Shown here: positions 1-6,324 of the stretch, piece by piece
Layout: every line of letters starts with the position of its first letter
Position numbering within the stretch: position 1 is the stretch's first letter
Source: JABDJZ01 sp047611125
Lineage (GTDB): Bacteria > Bacteroidota > Rhodothermia > Rhodothermales > UBA10348
Length of the DNA stretch: 6,496 bases
Direction of reading: 5' to 3'
NCBI GenBank assembly: GCA_047611125.1
Contig: JBLFXH010000196.1
Span: 1 to 6,496, forward strand
Notes under the pieces: generated by a model
Database searches by the model: none
Told to the model about the DNA's origin: nothing
The model's input: the letters and a program-made list of their open reading frames with translations, nothing else
Program-made: the position numbers and the translations under genes

Positions 1-2
1 AC

Positions 3-1766
3 AAGCAATCGACGGCAGGGTTGGCCGACCTGGAAGACTGGGCCACCTTTACCGATGGCACCTTCCTTCAGCTTAGGCGGGCAGAAGACCTTCACCTGAT
101 TACAGAACAGCTCGATCGGTATGTACCTGTTCAGAATCAGGCCGACGATGCCTGGCAGGTGAGCGCCTACTTCCTGGACAACATCTGGAACCCGGACTTA
201 ATCAGGGCCTGGGCGACCGAGGACCGAATGATGGGTTCGCCTCCACTCTGGGAAGCCGTGGGCATGGGCCTGGTCGGGTTGTTGGTCCTGTTGATTTCCT
301 GTTTCAATTACATCACCATCTCTTTGGCAGCTGCGGCCCGAAGGCTAAAGGAAATCGGCATTCGCAAGGCGGTTGGCGCAGAAAAGAGACAGCTTGTCCT
401 GCAGTTCCTCACGGAGAACCTGGTTCTTTGCTCCTTGTCACTACTCGGAGGCCTTTTCATTGCTTGGGGGCTGATCCTACCCTTGATCGAAAACCTGACT
501 TCGCTGCGGCTCCAGATGGATTTCGAGAGCAATCTAGGTCTTTGGGTCTTTTTGGTCAGCCTGCTCGCGTTTATCGGATTGGTCTCGGGGGCCTATCCGG
601 CCTTCTACATTTCGTCCTTCCAGCCGGTGGAAATCCTGCGCGGCAAGCTCACCCTGGCCGAGAAAAAGGGGATCACGCGCACGTTGACCACCGTCCAGTT
701 TGTGCTGACCATCATCACTATCTGTATCTCGACCTTCGTTGTCTCTATGGACGACACACTGACGGCTGGCGACTGGGGGTATAACGAAGGCGAGCTTCTC
801 GTAATGCCGGGGGTTACCCAAGACCAATACGCCGCACTTCAGAGGGGAGCCGTACAGCTTCCAAGCGTCCGGCAGGTGGTCGGGGCAGAACACCACATCG
901 GTGCCTCCCTAACAGAGGCACTGGTACAGGCGGACGGCACGGAAATTCCCGTAGCCTATTTCGGAGTCGGTCACTCCTATCTGAACGCGATGGGCCTCAG
1001 GGTTAAGGTTGGACGCACGTTTGGGGAGGACTACCCCACTGGCAGCCCCGGCGTGGTAGTAATAAATCAGACCCTCGCAGAGACACGGGGGTGGGCTGAC
1101 CCACTCGGGCAACAGGTGAGGATGGACGGCGAGGTGTTTTCGGTGATCGGGGTGGTGGATGACTTCCTGCTACATCCCCTGGCCGGGAGCGCACATCCGG
1201 CCGTCTTTGGTCTGTCTGATGAATCACGCCACAGCTACTTGACCGTGCGGGTCGAACCCGGGGCATCCGTGCGCACGGCCGCGGCGCTCAGGACTCTATG
1301 GGAACAGGACTTCCGTGAGGCGTCCTTCGAATATTACACCCAGAGCGAGGTGTTCCAGGAGTACGACTTCATCATCGGGCTGTCCCTAAAGCTCAGCCGC
1401 TACTTGGGCCTGTTTGCACTGTTCATTTCATGCATGGGGCTCTTCGGAATGGCCTCTCAGCGAGCGGCGCAGCGTGTCAAAGAAATCGGGGTGCGAAAAG
1501 CGATGGGCGCTTCGGCGCTCGAGGTAGTCCTCCTTGTAAACCGCGGCTTCCTGGTCATGCTGGGGATTGCGGCGCTCATCGCGACCCCGCTGTGCTACTT
1601 GGGACTAAGCGCAATGCTGAGCTTCGCGCCGGCAGACATACAGATCAGCGCAGCACCGTTCGTGCTAGCCAATGTCCTGGTGTTTCTGTTGGCCGCGGTA
1701 TCTCTGTCCATGCAAACCAGAAAGCTGGTTCAAGTGAATCCGGCCAAGGTGTTGCGGTACGAGTAG
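3..1766 (+). CDS. ABC transporter permease, MacB/FtsX type (5' end cut off)
   Basis: Membrane subunit of a MacB-like ABC transporter. Such proteins do not carry substrate across the inner membrane; they pass ATPase movements to a periplasmic domain. Residues are numbered from the codon at 21. The fragment holds the end of a first periplasmic domain (1-75), a first FtsX domain with membrane segments near 78-98, 131-155 and 172-196, a connecting segment at 222-242, a second periplasmic domain (about 245-450), and a second FtsX domain with segments near 453-477, 508-530 and 545-567. Each FtsX domain carries the typical cytoplasmic motif: KEIGIRKAVGA at 110-120 and KEIGVRKAMGA at 487-497. The C-terminus VNPAKVLRYE is typical of the family. 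The frame is open to the window edge, so the TTG at 21 is not the real start. Full-length relatives have about 800 residues, so roughly 200 are missing, including the first membrane segment. The ATPase partner is not in the window, and the substrate cannot be told. Confidence 0.93.
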   Translation, partial: KQSTAGLADLEDWATFTDGTFLQLRRAEDLHLITEQLDRYVPVQNQADDAWQVSAYFLDNIWNPDLIRAWATEDRMMGSPPLWEAVGMGLVGLLVLLISCFNYITISLAAAARRLKEIGIRKAVGAEKRQLVLQFLTENLVLCSLSLLGGLFIAWGLILPLIENLTSLRLQMDFESNLGLWVFLVSLLAFIGLVSGAYPAFYISSFQPVEILRGKLTLAEKKGITRTLTTVQFVLTIITICISTFVVSMDDTLTAGDWGYNEGELLVMPGVTQDQYAALQRGAVQLPSVRQVVGAEHHIGASLTEALVQADGTEIPVAYFGVGHSYLNAMGLRVKVGRTFGEDYPTGSPGVVVINQTLAETRGWADPLGQQVRMDGEVFSVIGVVDDFLLHPLAGSAHPAVFGLSDESRHSYLTVRVEPGASVRTAAALRTLWEQDFREASFEYYTQSEVFQEYDFIIGLSLKLSRYLGLFALFISCMGLFGMASQRAAQRVKEIGVRKAMGASALEVVLLVNRGFLVMLGIAALIATPLCYLGLSAMLSFAPADIQISAAPFVLANVLVFLLAAVSLSMQTRKLVQVNPAKVLRYE

Positions 1767-1950
1767 GGGACCCCTGTCGGGCCTGGGCAGCGGAGACCAC
1801 TCAGTGGCCTAAAACACCCGTACGGTTCCGCGACCCGACGGCTCATTCGCTAAGCAGAGATTCTTGCGCCAGTCGAGTAGGGGTTAGCGAGTTCCTCTGC
1901 GTGAATGGAGAAACGGGGGGTAGCCCCGAAACCATTTAGCACGACACATC
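1767..1950. other. Intergenic gap between permease and lipoprotein gene
   Basis: These 184 bases hold no credible gene. I see no hairpin followed by a T-run, so no intrinsic terminator for the permease can be called. Small symmetric elements are present: AGGGGACCCCT at the permease stop (1765-1775), the palindrome CCGTACGG (1818-1825), and a weak CGGGG/CCCCG stem at 1915-1929. The 10-mer CGAGTAGGGG occurs twice, at 1760-1769 and 1874-1883. The promoter of the lipoprotein gene probably lies here, but no -35/-10 pair or Bacteroidota-type -33/-7 pair is convincing. There is no Shine-Dalgarno sequence before the ATG at 1951. Confidence 0.6.
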
Positions 1951-2856
1951 ATGTACAGTATCTCAACCAGGTTCGGCCTCTTCGCGCTGGCCTTTCTCTT
2001 CCTCCTCGCCGGCTGCGACAGTTCGTCCGGCATCGAAGACAACGATAACCGGCTCGGAGCCCTTGCCGGCGAGTTCTCCGCCCAGATCAGCGGTGCCGTC
2101 AGTTCGCGAATCCAGGGTCAGGCCATGTCCAGGTCAGGGGGCTGGGATGGATCGGCCTTCCTGTCCTCGCTTGGGTGCAAGGGGGACTTCGCTAAAGACG
2201 GCGAAGACGACTGGGACGACGGATTTATGGGGGACTGTGAGGAAGGCGACGATGCGAATGGGGCGGTCTTCTTGTCACTCGAGTTGATCCCCGATGGCGC
2301 CGATCCGAACGATCCGAACGAAGTGATCTTCCTGGGGCTGGAAGGGGCTCTCGCAGTGGGCAGCTACCCCATTTCCGGATTCAAGTTCGGAGACGATGAG
2401 GTTGGCGACAGCACGGATATCGATAGTGGAGTTGCAGACTTGTACGCATGGGGTGACTACCTCCGCTTGGCCGACGGCATGATCGAGGAGTACGCCGGGT
2501 CTACAGGCACGCTGACACTCACCTCGGTTGGGGACAGCACCATCTCAGGCACGTTTGCATTCTCCGCAGAGCGCTGCCTCTGCATGACCGAGGCCGAAGC
2601 TGAGCTATTCGAGACGGCCATCGACGCCATCTTCGACAGCGTGGGCGGCTTCGGCGATGACGACGAAGCATTCGAAGCGGCCTGGGCCGAAATCGAGGGC
2701 CAGTTTGACCAGCTTCTCGACCAATACCTGGTAGACAGGCCGCTCTCCGTTGATGGAAGTTTCGTGGACGTCCGTCTTGTCGAGAAGTCTTGGGACGACT
2801 GGGATCACGACGGCGACGACGATGGCACTGACAGTGCTGATGGGGGGAACGGCTGA
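1951..2856 (+). CDS. Acidic lipoprotein of unknown function, probably outer-membrane
   Basis: A 301-residue secreted lipoprotein. It has a short N-region with Arg7, a hydrophobic core (about 9-20) and the lipobox LAGC with the lipidated Cys at 22. The lipobox fixes ATG 1951 as the start, although no Shine-Dalgarno is present. The mature protein is very acidic, with a cluster at 83-101 and an Asp-rich tail at 282-294. The tail fits the pattern DxDxDGxxDxxD of thrombospondin-type-3-like calcium loops. Residues 183-206 (STGTLTLTSV followed by STISGTFAFSA) and 266-275 (SVDGSFVDVR) resemble the C-terminal beta strands of small Bacteroidota lipoproteins such as the DUF6252 type. Between them lies a helical, acidic insertion (about 213-262). 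Four mature cysteines (76, 96, 209, 211) could form disulfides or bind metal. It lies just before a TonB-dependent receptor gene, so it may be a surface accessory protein. It is not SusD-like: too short, no TPR pattern. Function unassigned. Confidence 0.88.
   Translation: MYSISTRFGLFALAFLFLLAGCDSSSGIEDNDNRLGALAGEFSAQISGAVSSRIQGQAMSRSGGWDGSAFLSSLGCKGDFAKDGEDDWDDGFMGDCEEGDDANGAVFLSLELIPDGADPNDPNEVIFLGLEGALAVGSYPISGFKFGDDEVGDSTDIDSGVADLYAWGDYLRLADGMIEEYAGSTGTLTLTSVGDSTISGTFAFSAERCLCMTEAEAELFETAIDAIFDSVGGFGDDDEAFEAAWAEIEGQFDQLLDQYLVDRPLSVDGSFVDVRLVEKSWDDWDHDGDDDGTDSADGGNG
2302..2319 (+). repeat. Two tandem copies of a 9-base unit inside the lipoprotein gene
   Basis: GATCCGAAC occurs twice in a row and encodes DPNDPN at residues 118-123 of the lipoprotein. 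The unit is in frame, so gain or loss of a copy would keep the reading frame. With only two copies it may be a simple local duplication. Confidence 0.7.
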
Positions 2857-2868
2857 TGGGGATCAGCC
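2851..2868 (+). promoter_or_regulatory. Small perfect hairpin spanning the lipoprotein stop codon
   Basis: GGCTGAT at 2851-2857 is perfectly complementary to ATCAGCC at 2862-2868, giving a 7-bp stem with a GGGG loop. The TGA stop (2854-2856) lies in the 5' arm. No T-run follows, so it is not a terminator by itself. It stands six bases before a much stronger hairpin. It could slow termination at the stop codon, protect the mRNA end or take part in a folded leader for the receptor gene. A stem this short could also arise by chance. Confidence 0.4.
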
Positions 2869-2874
2869 AGCGTG

Positions 2875-2907
2875 AAAAGGGGAGGGACGAATCGTCTCTC
2901 CCCTTTT
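2875..2907 (+). terminator. Terminator-like hairpin between lipoprotein and receptor genes
   Basis: AAAAGGGGAG (2875-2884) pairs with CTCCCCTTTT (2898-2907). The pairing continues inward through a G-T pair (2885/2897) and GACG/CGTC (2886-2889/2893-2896) to a three-base AAT loop, about 15 bp in all. The four T at the end of the stem, then GTCGTTGT, form a modest T-rich tract, as expected of a Rho-independent terminator. The A-run at the other foot would also suit the opposite strand. The receptor start codon comes only 16 bases later, so the element may be a partial terminator or attenuator, or an mRNA-stabilising hairpin inside an operon. Confidence 0.7.
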
Positions 2908-2923
2908 GTCGTTGTAGCGAACC

Positions 2924-5704
2924 GTGATTCGAAAGCTGACCATATTTGCCTTCTGCGCCCTGGCAGCCGTTCTGCCACAGCTAGCGGGAGCCCAAGACCG
3001 CGACGCGGGCCACAGCGTGTCCTTCCGCGGCGAGGATCTCGGCAGAGCGCTTGAGTTGGTAGTTGAGCAGACCGGCATCGACATTGCGTACAGCACGGAG
3101 TTGGTTGACGGAAAGCGTGTATTCTGTCGGTCCCTTGACTCCACGATCGCAGAGCTACTTCGGTGTGTGCTGGCCGGAACGGGCCTGGACTATCTCATCC
3201 TGTCATCCGGCACGTTCGTTCTGAAGGAGGCGGCCCAGATTGAAGCCGACTTCGGCGTGGTCACCGGAGCGGTTCGAGACGCGGTCTCAGGCCTTCCGCT
3301 GGCTGGTGCGCATGTCTTGCTGGGTCCGTCAGGCCTGGGAGCTGTTACGAACCAGCAAGGCAGGTTTGCCCTGGCCAAGGTGCTGACCGGCCGCCACCGG
3401 CTCACCACGACCTACCTGGGCTACGCGGATAGAGAAGACTCGGTCGTGGTCAGGGCAAGCCCGGGGTCGGACATTCGGATCCTCTTGGCCGCCGAAGTTC
3501 TGACCGTCGAGCCCGTAATCGTCAACGGACTTCGGCGGCAGTTGGCACTGAATCAGGACCCGTCGGAGATGGGAGTGCGCCCGCAGTCGCACATGGACCC
3601 GGTTCGGGAGACCGGGCTGCTGGCCGGCGTTCAAATCGGAGATGTGTTGTCGGACCTGCACGTTCAGGGCGGCGACTCAGGCGAACACCAATTCAGACTG
3701 GACGGTGCCACGGTCTTCGTTCCGCTCAAGTTGGGAGGACTGATTGGACCGTTCAGTCCGTTGGCCCTTGGAAAGATCTCGGTGGAGAAAGCCGGCTTCG
3801 AGGCGGGGCACGGAAGCCATCTCTCGGGGATCATCTCTGCTGAGCATGGTCTCGATTCCAGGGGTGGGCACGGCTTCGAGGCCCTGATAGATCCACTGGC
3901 GGCATCCGCAAGAGTCACAGGCGAAGGGGGCTCTGGCCAAACGCGCATTCGATGGATGCTCGCTGGCCGCACAAGTCTTGCGGGCGGCCTTCGTCCGACG
4001 GCTTTCATCGATCAGGTCCGAACCTGGTCCGAGCTTGATCCCTTCCTCTTCGACCTCCCGTTTGTGCGACTCGGTGACGACTTCTCTGATGAGGAGATAA
4101 CCGAGTCTAAGGATCTCGGAGATCTGGATTTCGAAGAGGCCGATGAGGTTTTTGGACTAGACTATTCCGATATCCATGGGGCGGCGCGCATAGAATTCGG
4201 ACCGTTTCGGACATGGACGATTTCCGGGTTTCGAGGGAGGTCCGGGATCTCCCGGGACATCATCTTCGGTGACCTTGATGGGTTTCTCGGATTGGACGAG
4301 AACGACATTGAGACCTTGGGTTCCAAAGATCGCTACGGCTGGACCAACGACGTCCTGCAGACTGGCTATGAGTGGGTCGTGGGTCCGCGGACTTTCGCGT
4401 CGCTACAGTCATGGTGGAGCCGCTACGAACTTGATCACGCGTTCAGCTATGACTTTGAGGTCGTCAATGACCCGGATGTGGACAAGCTAGCCGGTCTGTT
4501 GGGGGAGGAAGAGGAGCTGGATCGAAATGGAGTCGCCGAGTTCGGGATTACCGGATCCGTGACCCGGGCACTCGGTCAACGGCATACCCTTGCTGCCGGC
4601 CTGGAGGTACGGGCCACCCAGGGCAGTTTTGATCTCACCCTTCCACATCTCGTGGAGCTCCTGGATCTGCAGGAAGTTCGACTCGACACAAGAGTCGTCC
4701 GGCAGGCGGCACTCTTTGTGAGTAACCGCACCGACTTTCGGAATTCAACTGCCTTGGACGTAGGGGCTCGGCTGACCTATTTCGACGGGCGGGCAGGGCT
4801 GTTCGTCGAGCCGCGGATATCTCTTCGGAAGGACATTCGCCTGCAAGGCGAGCAGCAGTTGGCGCTCCGGGTGGCATCCGGTATCTACCGGCAGTTCCAT
4901 CAGCAGGTAGACGTCGGGACGTATCAGTTCGATGCGCTCGTGCCCAGTTTTCGGGTCTGGATGCCGGTGCCTCGGGACAACCGGCCGCCAATTTCCTACC
5001 ACGCCGCTGCCGAGGCCCTGTACATTCCCAACCGGGCGTGGGAGGTTGGAATTGAGGCGTATCGCAAATGGACTCCACACGCCTTGGTCATCGACCACGT
5101 AGCGCTGGTCCAGGGGCAGGTAACCGTTGAAGAGGACGGGAGCGGATTCCTCCGGTCTTCCGCCGCGCGTTCGGCAGGCTTAGCGATACATGGAAGGCGT
5201 CAGGCCCGAGGCCTACATATCGAGATCCGCTACGACTTCGAGTTCTCACAGCGTCGAATTCCCGGCCGCTTCCAGGACGCGTATGTGCAGTCGCCGTGGA
5301 ACGCTCCTCACCGGGGCTATGCGGCCATCGAAGTACCGTTGGGAGAGGGCGTCTCAATCTCAAGTCGGGCGCGGTATGCGACGGGTCGCACATGGGGTCT
5401 CCATCGCGGATACTACGATTACCTGGGTGTTCACCCCGAGTTGTCTCGTGTCGGGGAATGGGACTTGCAAAATCCAGAGGCCCATCGGCTTCCCGATCTG
5501 TTTCAGATGGACCTTGGGTTGAGTTATGGTCGCAACTTAAAAGGTGTCCAGGCCAATGTTCAGTTGTCGGTCATCAACGTGCTGAACCGGTCCAATGTGG
5601 CGGCCTGGTCCCTGGATCTTCTTCAGGAAGATGGACAGACCGAGCGGTTCTCCAGGCTGGCCAATCCCAGGATGCCCTTCGGATCATTGAGGTTGTCGTG
5701 GTAG
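2924..5704 (+). CDS. TonB-dependent outer-membrane receptor with STN signalling domain
   Basis: A 926-residue energised outer-membrane importer and probable sensor. A signal peptide covers 1-23 (cleavage likely after AGA). An STN domain follows at about 31-101, with GRALELVVEQTGIDIAYS and the closing GTGLDYLILSSGTFVL typical of the fold. A carboxypeptidase-regulatory-like beta domain covers about 112-190 (TGAVRDAVSGLPLAGAHVLL, then GRFAL). VEPVIVNG (195-202) resembles a TonB box. The plug covers about 225-310 (IGDVLSDL, FRLDGATVF, KAGFEAGHGSHLSGII). The rest is the beta barrel, ending in alternating SLRLSW with an aromatic last residue, as expected for BAM-dependent insertion. The GTG start is the only reasonable one: an in-frame TAG lies at 2915 and the signal peptide begins at once. 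No Shine-Dalgarno is visible. STN domains in FecA-like receptors contact FecR-type anti-sigma factors, and a sigma/anti-sigma pair lies downstream. The segment 385-416 is strikingly acidic. The substrate cannot be read from the sequence. Confidence 0.92.
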   Translation: MIRKLTIFAFCALAAVLPQLAGAQDRDAGHSVSFRGEDLGRALELVVEQTGIDIAYSTELVDGKRVFCRSLDSTIAELLRCVLAGTGLDYLILSSGTFVLKEAAQIEADFGVVTGAVRDAVSGLPLAGAHVLLGPSGLGAVTNQQGRFALAKVLTGRHRLTTTYLGYADREDSVVVRASPGSDIRILLAAEVLTVEPVIVNGLRRQLALNQDPSEMGVRPQSHMDPVRETGLLAGVQIGDVLSDLHVQGGDSGEHQFRLDGATVFVPLKLGGLIGPFSPLALGKISVEKAGFEAGHGSHLSGIISAEHGLDSRGGHGFEALIDPLAASARVTGEGGSGQTRIRWMLAGRTSLAGGLRPTAFIDQVRTWSELDPFLFDLPFVRLGDDFSDEEITESKDLGDLDFEEADEVFGLDYSDIHGAARIEFGPFRTWTISGFRGRSGISRDIIFGDLDGFLGLDENDIETLGSKDRYGWTNDVLQTGYEWVVGPRTFASLQSWWSRYELDHAFSYDFEVVNDPDVDKLAGLLGEEEELDRNGVAEFGITGSVTRALGQRHTLAAGLEVRATQGSFDLTLPHLVELLDLQEVRLDTRVVRQAALFVSNRTDFRNSTALDVGARLTYFDGRAGLFVEPRISLRKDIRLQGEQQLALRVASGIYRQFHQQVDVGTYQFDALVPSFRVWMPVPRDNRPPISYHAAAEALYIPNRAWEVGIEAYRKWTPHALVIDHVALVQGQVTVEEDGSGFLRSSAARSAGLAIHGRRQARGLHIEIRYDFEFSQRRIPGRFQDAYVQSPWNAPHRGYAAIEVPLGEGVSISSRARYATGRTWGLHRGYYDYLGVHPELSRVGEWDLQNPEAHRLPDLFQMDLGLSYGRNLKGVQANVQLSVINVLNRSNVAAWSLDLLQEDGQTERFSRLANPRMPFGSLRLSW

Positions 5705-5743
5705 GCCGTAGGTGTTCGGGCGTCTTCAGGCGTGTTAGGCTCA

Positions 5744-6307
5744 ATGAGCACATCCATGCATAACGGCGGGCAGGAGATGAAGCGTCGCCTGATTGCAGGA
5801 GACCGCGAGGCATACTCTTGGGTGTTCAAGAAGCACCATGAGCCCCTGCTCCGGTATTCGCGCAACCTATCTGGGAGCGAAGCGACCGCCTATGATGTGC
5901 TCCAAGACGTGTTCATGAAACTGTGGGACATACGTTCCACTCTGGATCCGGAGGGCCCCATTGAGGCTCTCCTCTACACCATGACCCGAAACCGAACCCT
6001 GTCGGTACTCCGAAAGGAGAGCCGCGTCTCTTCCCTTGGGGCCCTGGTCGTGGAGCCCGCTACCGAGGAAACAGGAACGGCGGCTCTCGAGGCGTCAGAG
6101 CTTCAGCGGCGGTTAATGAGGTGGCTTCGGTCCCTCCCCGCGCGTCGAAGGGAGGCGTTCGAATTGAGTCGTACTCACGGGCTCAGCCACCGGGAGATCG
6201 GGCGCGTGATGGGAGTTTCAGAGCGGACTGTGGATGCCCACATCCTGCAGGCTCTCAAGTACCTGAGGGGATGTCTGGAGAACTATCGAGCGGAGGTAGG
6301 AACGTGA
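5744..6307 (+). CDS. ECF-type RNA polymerase sigma factor, FecI-like
   Basis: About 187 residues, the usual size of an ECF sigma factor. Region 2 covers about 19-90: AGDREAYSWVFKKHHEPLLRY, then DVLQDVFMKLW, then the LLYTMTRNRTLSVLRK helix. Region 4 covers about 118-176: LPARRREAFELSRTHGLSHREIG, then a helix-turn-helix GVSERTVDAHILQALKYLR. This region 4 style is typical of Bacteroidota FecI-like factors. The start is uncertain. GTG 5732, ATG 5744, ATG 5756 and ATG 5777 share one frame. ATG 5777 would cut into the helix before AGD, and its AGGAG touches the codon directly. I chose ATG 5744, which has a weak AGG four bases upstream. The gene follows the receptor by 39 bases with no terminator between, and an anti-sigma gene follows 17 bases after its stop, so co-transcription is likely. 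It would direct RNA polymerase to its own target promoters when released by the anti-sigma factor. Confidence 0.9.
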   Translation: MSTSMHNGGQEMKRRLIAGDREAYSWVFKKHHEPLLRYSRNLSGSEATAYDVLQDVFMKLWDIRSTLDPEGPIEALLYTMTRNRTLSVLRKESRVSSLGALVVEPATEETGTAALEASELQRRLMRWLRSLPARRREAFELSRTHGLSHREIGRVMGVSERTVDAHILQALKYLRGCLENYRAEVGT

Positions 6308-6311
6308 GCAG

Positions 6312-6319
6312 AAAGGAGG
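6312..6319 (+). promoter_or_regulatory. Strong ribosome binding site of the anti-sigma gene
   Basis: AAAGGAGG is a near-complete match to the anti-Shine-Dalgarno sequence and stands five bases before ATG 6325. It decides that start over the in-frame GTG at 6304, which overlaps the sigma stop codon (GTGA). It is the only strong Shine-Dalgarno found before any gene in this window. Confidence 0.75.
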
Positions 6320-6324
6320 ATGAT

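Noticed and set aside
21..23. TTG as the start codon of the permease
   Set aside because: The frame is open to the window edge, and the family needs about 200 more N-terminal residues including a membrane segment.
534..896. 120-codon antisense frame within the permease
   Set aside because: It overlaps membrane segments of a clear permease and shows no family motif.
1765..1775. AGGGGACCCCT as a terminator of the permease
   Set aside because: The symmetric halves leave a one-base loop, and no T-run follows.
1818..1825. Palindrome CCGTACGG as an operator
   Set aside because: An 8-base palindrome is too short to support a binding site without further copies or a known regulator.
1430..1939. 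169-codon + strand frame over the permease end and the gap
   Set aside because: Its sequence is rich in Arg, Gly and Pro with no recognisable domain, and most of it overlaps the well-supported permease second FtsX domain in another frame.
2825..2837. GCACTGACAGTGC inverted repeat in the lipoprotein tail
   Set aside because: It is inside coding sequence with a one-base centre and follows from the Asp/Gly/Ser codons; no sign of function.
1951..2856. Lipoprotein as a SusD homologue
   Set aside because: SusD-like proteins have about 500 residues with TPR helices; this one is 301 residues and mainly beta in character apart from one insertion.
3664..4008. 114-codon antisense frame opposite the receptor plug
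   Set aside because: The sense strand encodes the conserved plug motifs; the antisense product is Pro/Ser-rich and unrecognisable.
4635..5078. 147-codon antisense frame within the receptor gene
   Set aside because: It lies opposite the receptor barrel, is low-complexity Arg/Pro-rich, and has no domain; it is a shadow of GC-rich codon use.
5732..5743. GTG 5732 as the sigma factor start
   Set aside because: It adds only four residues without a ribosome binding site; ATG 5744 is a better codon with a weak AGG upstream. The choice stays uncertain.
5739..5749. GCTCAATGAGC hairpin over the sigma start
   Set aside because: Four base pairs with a three-base loop is too weak to propose start-codon masking.
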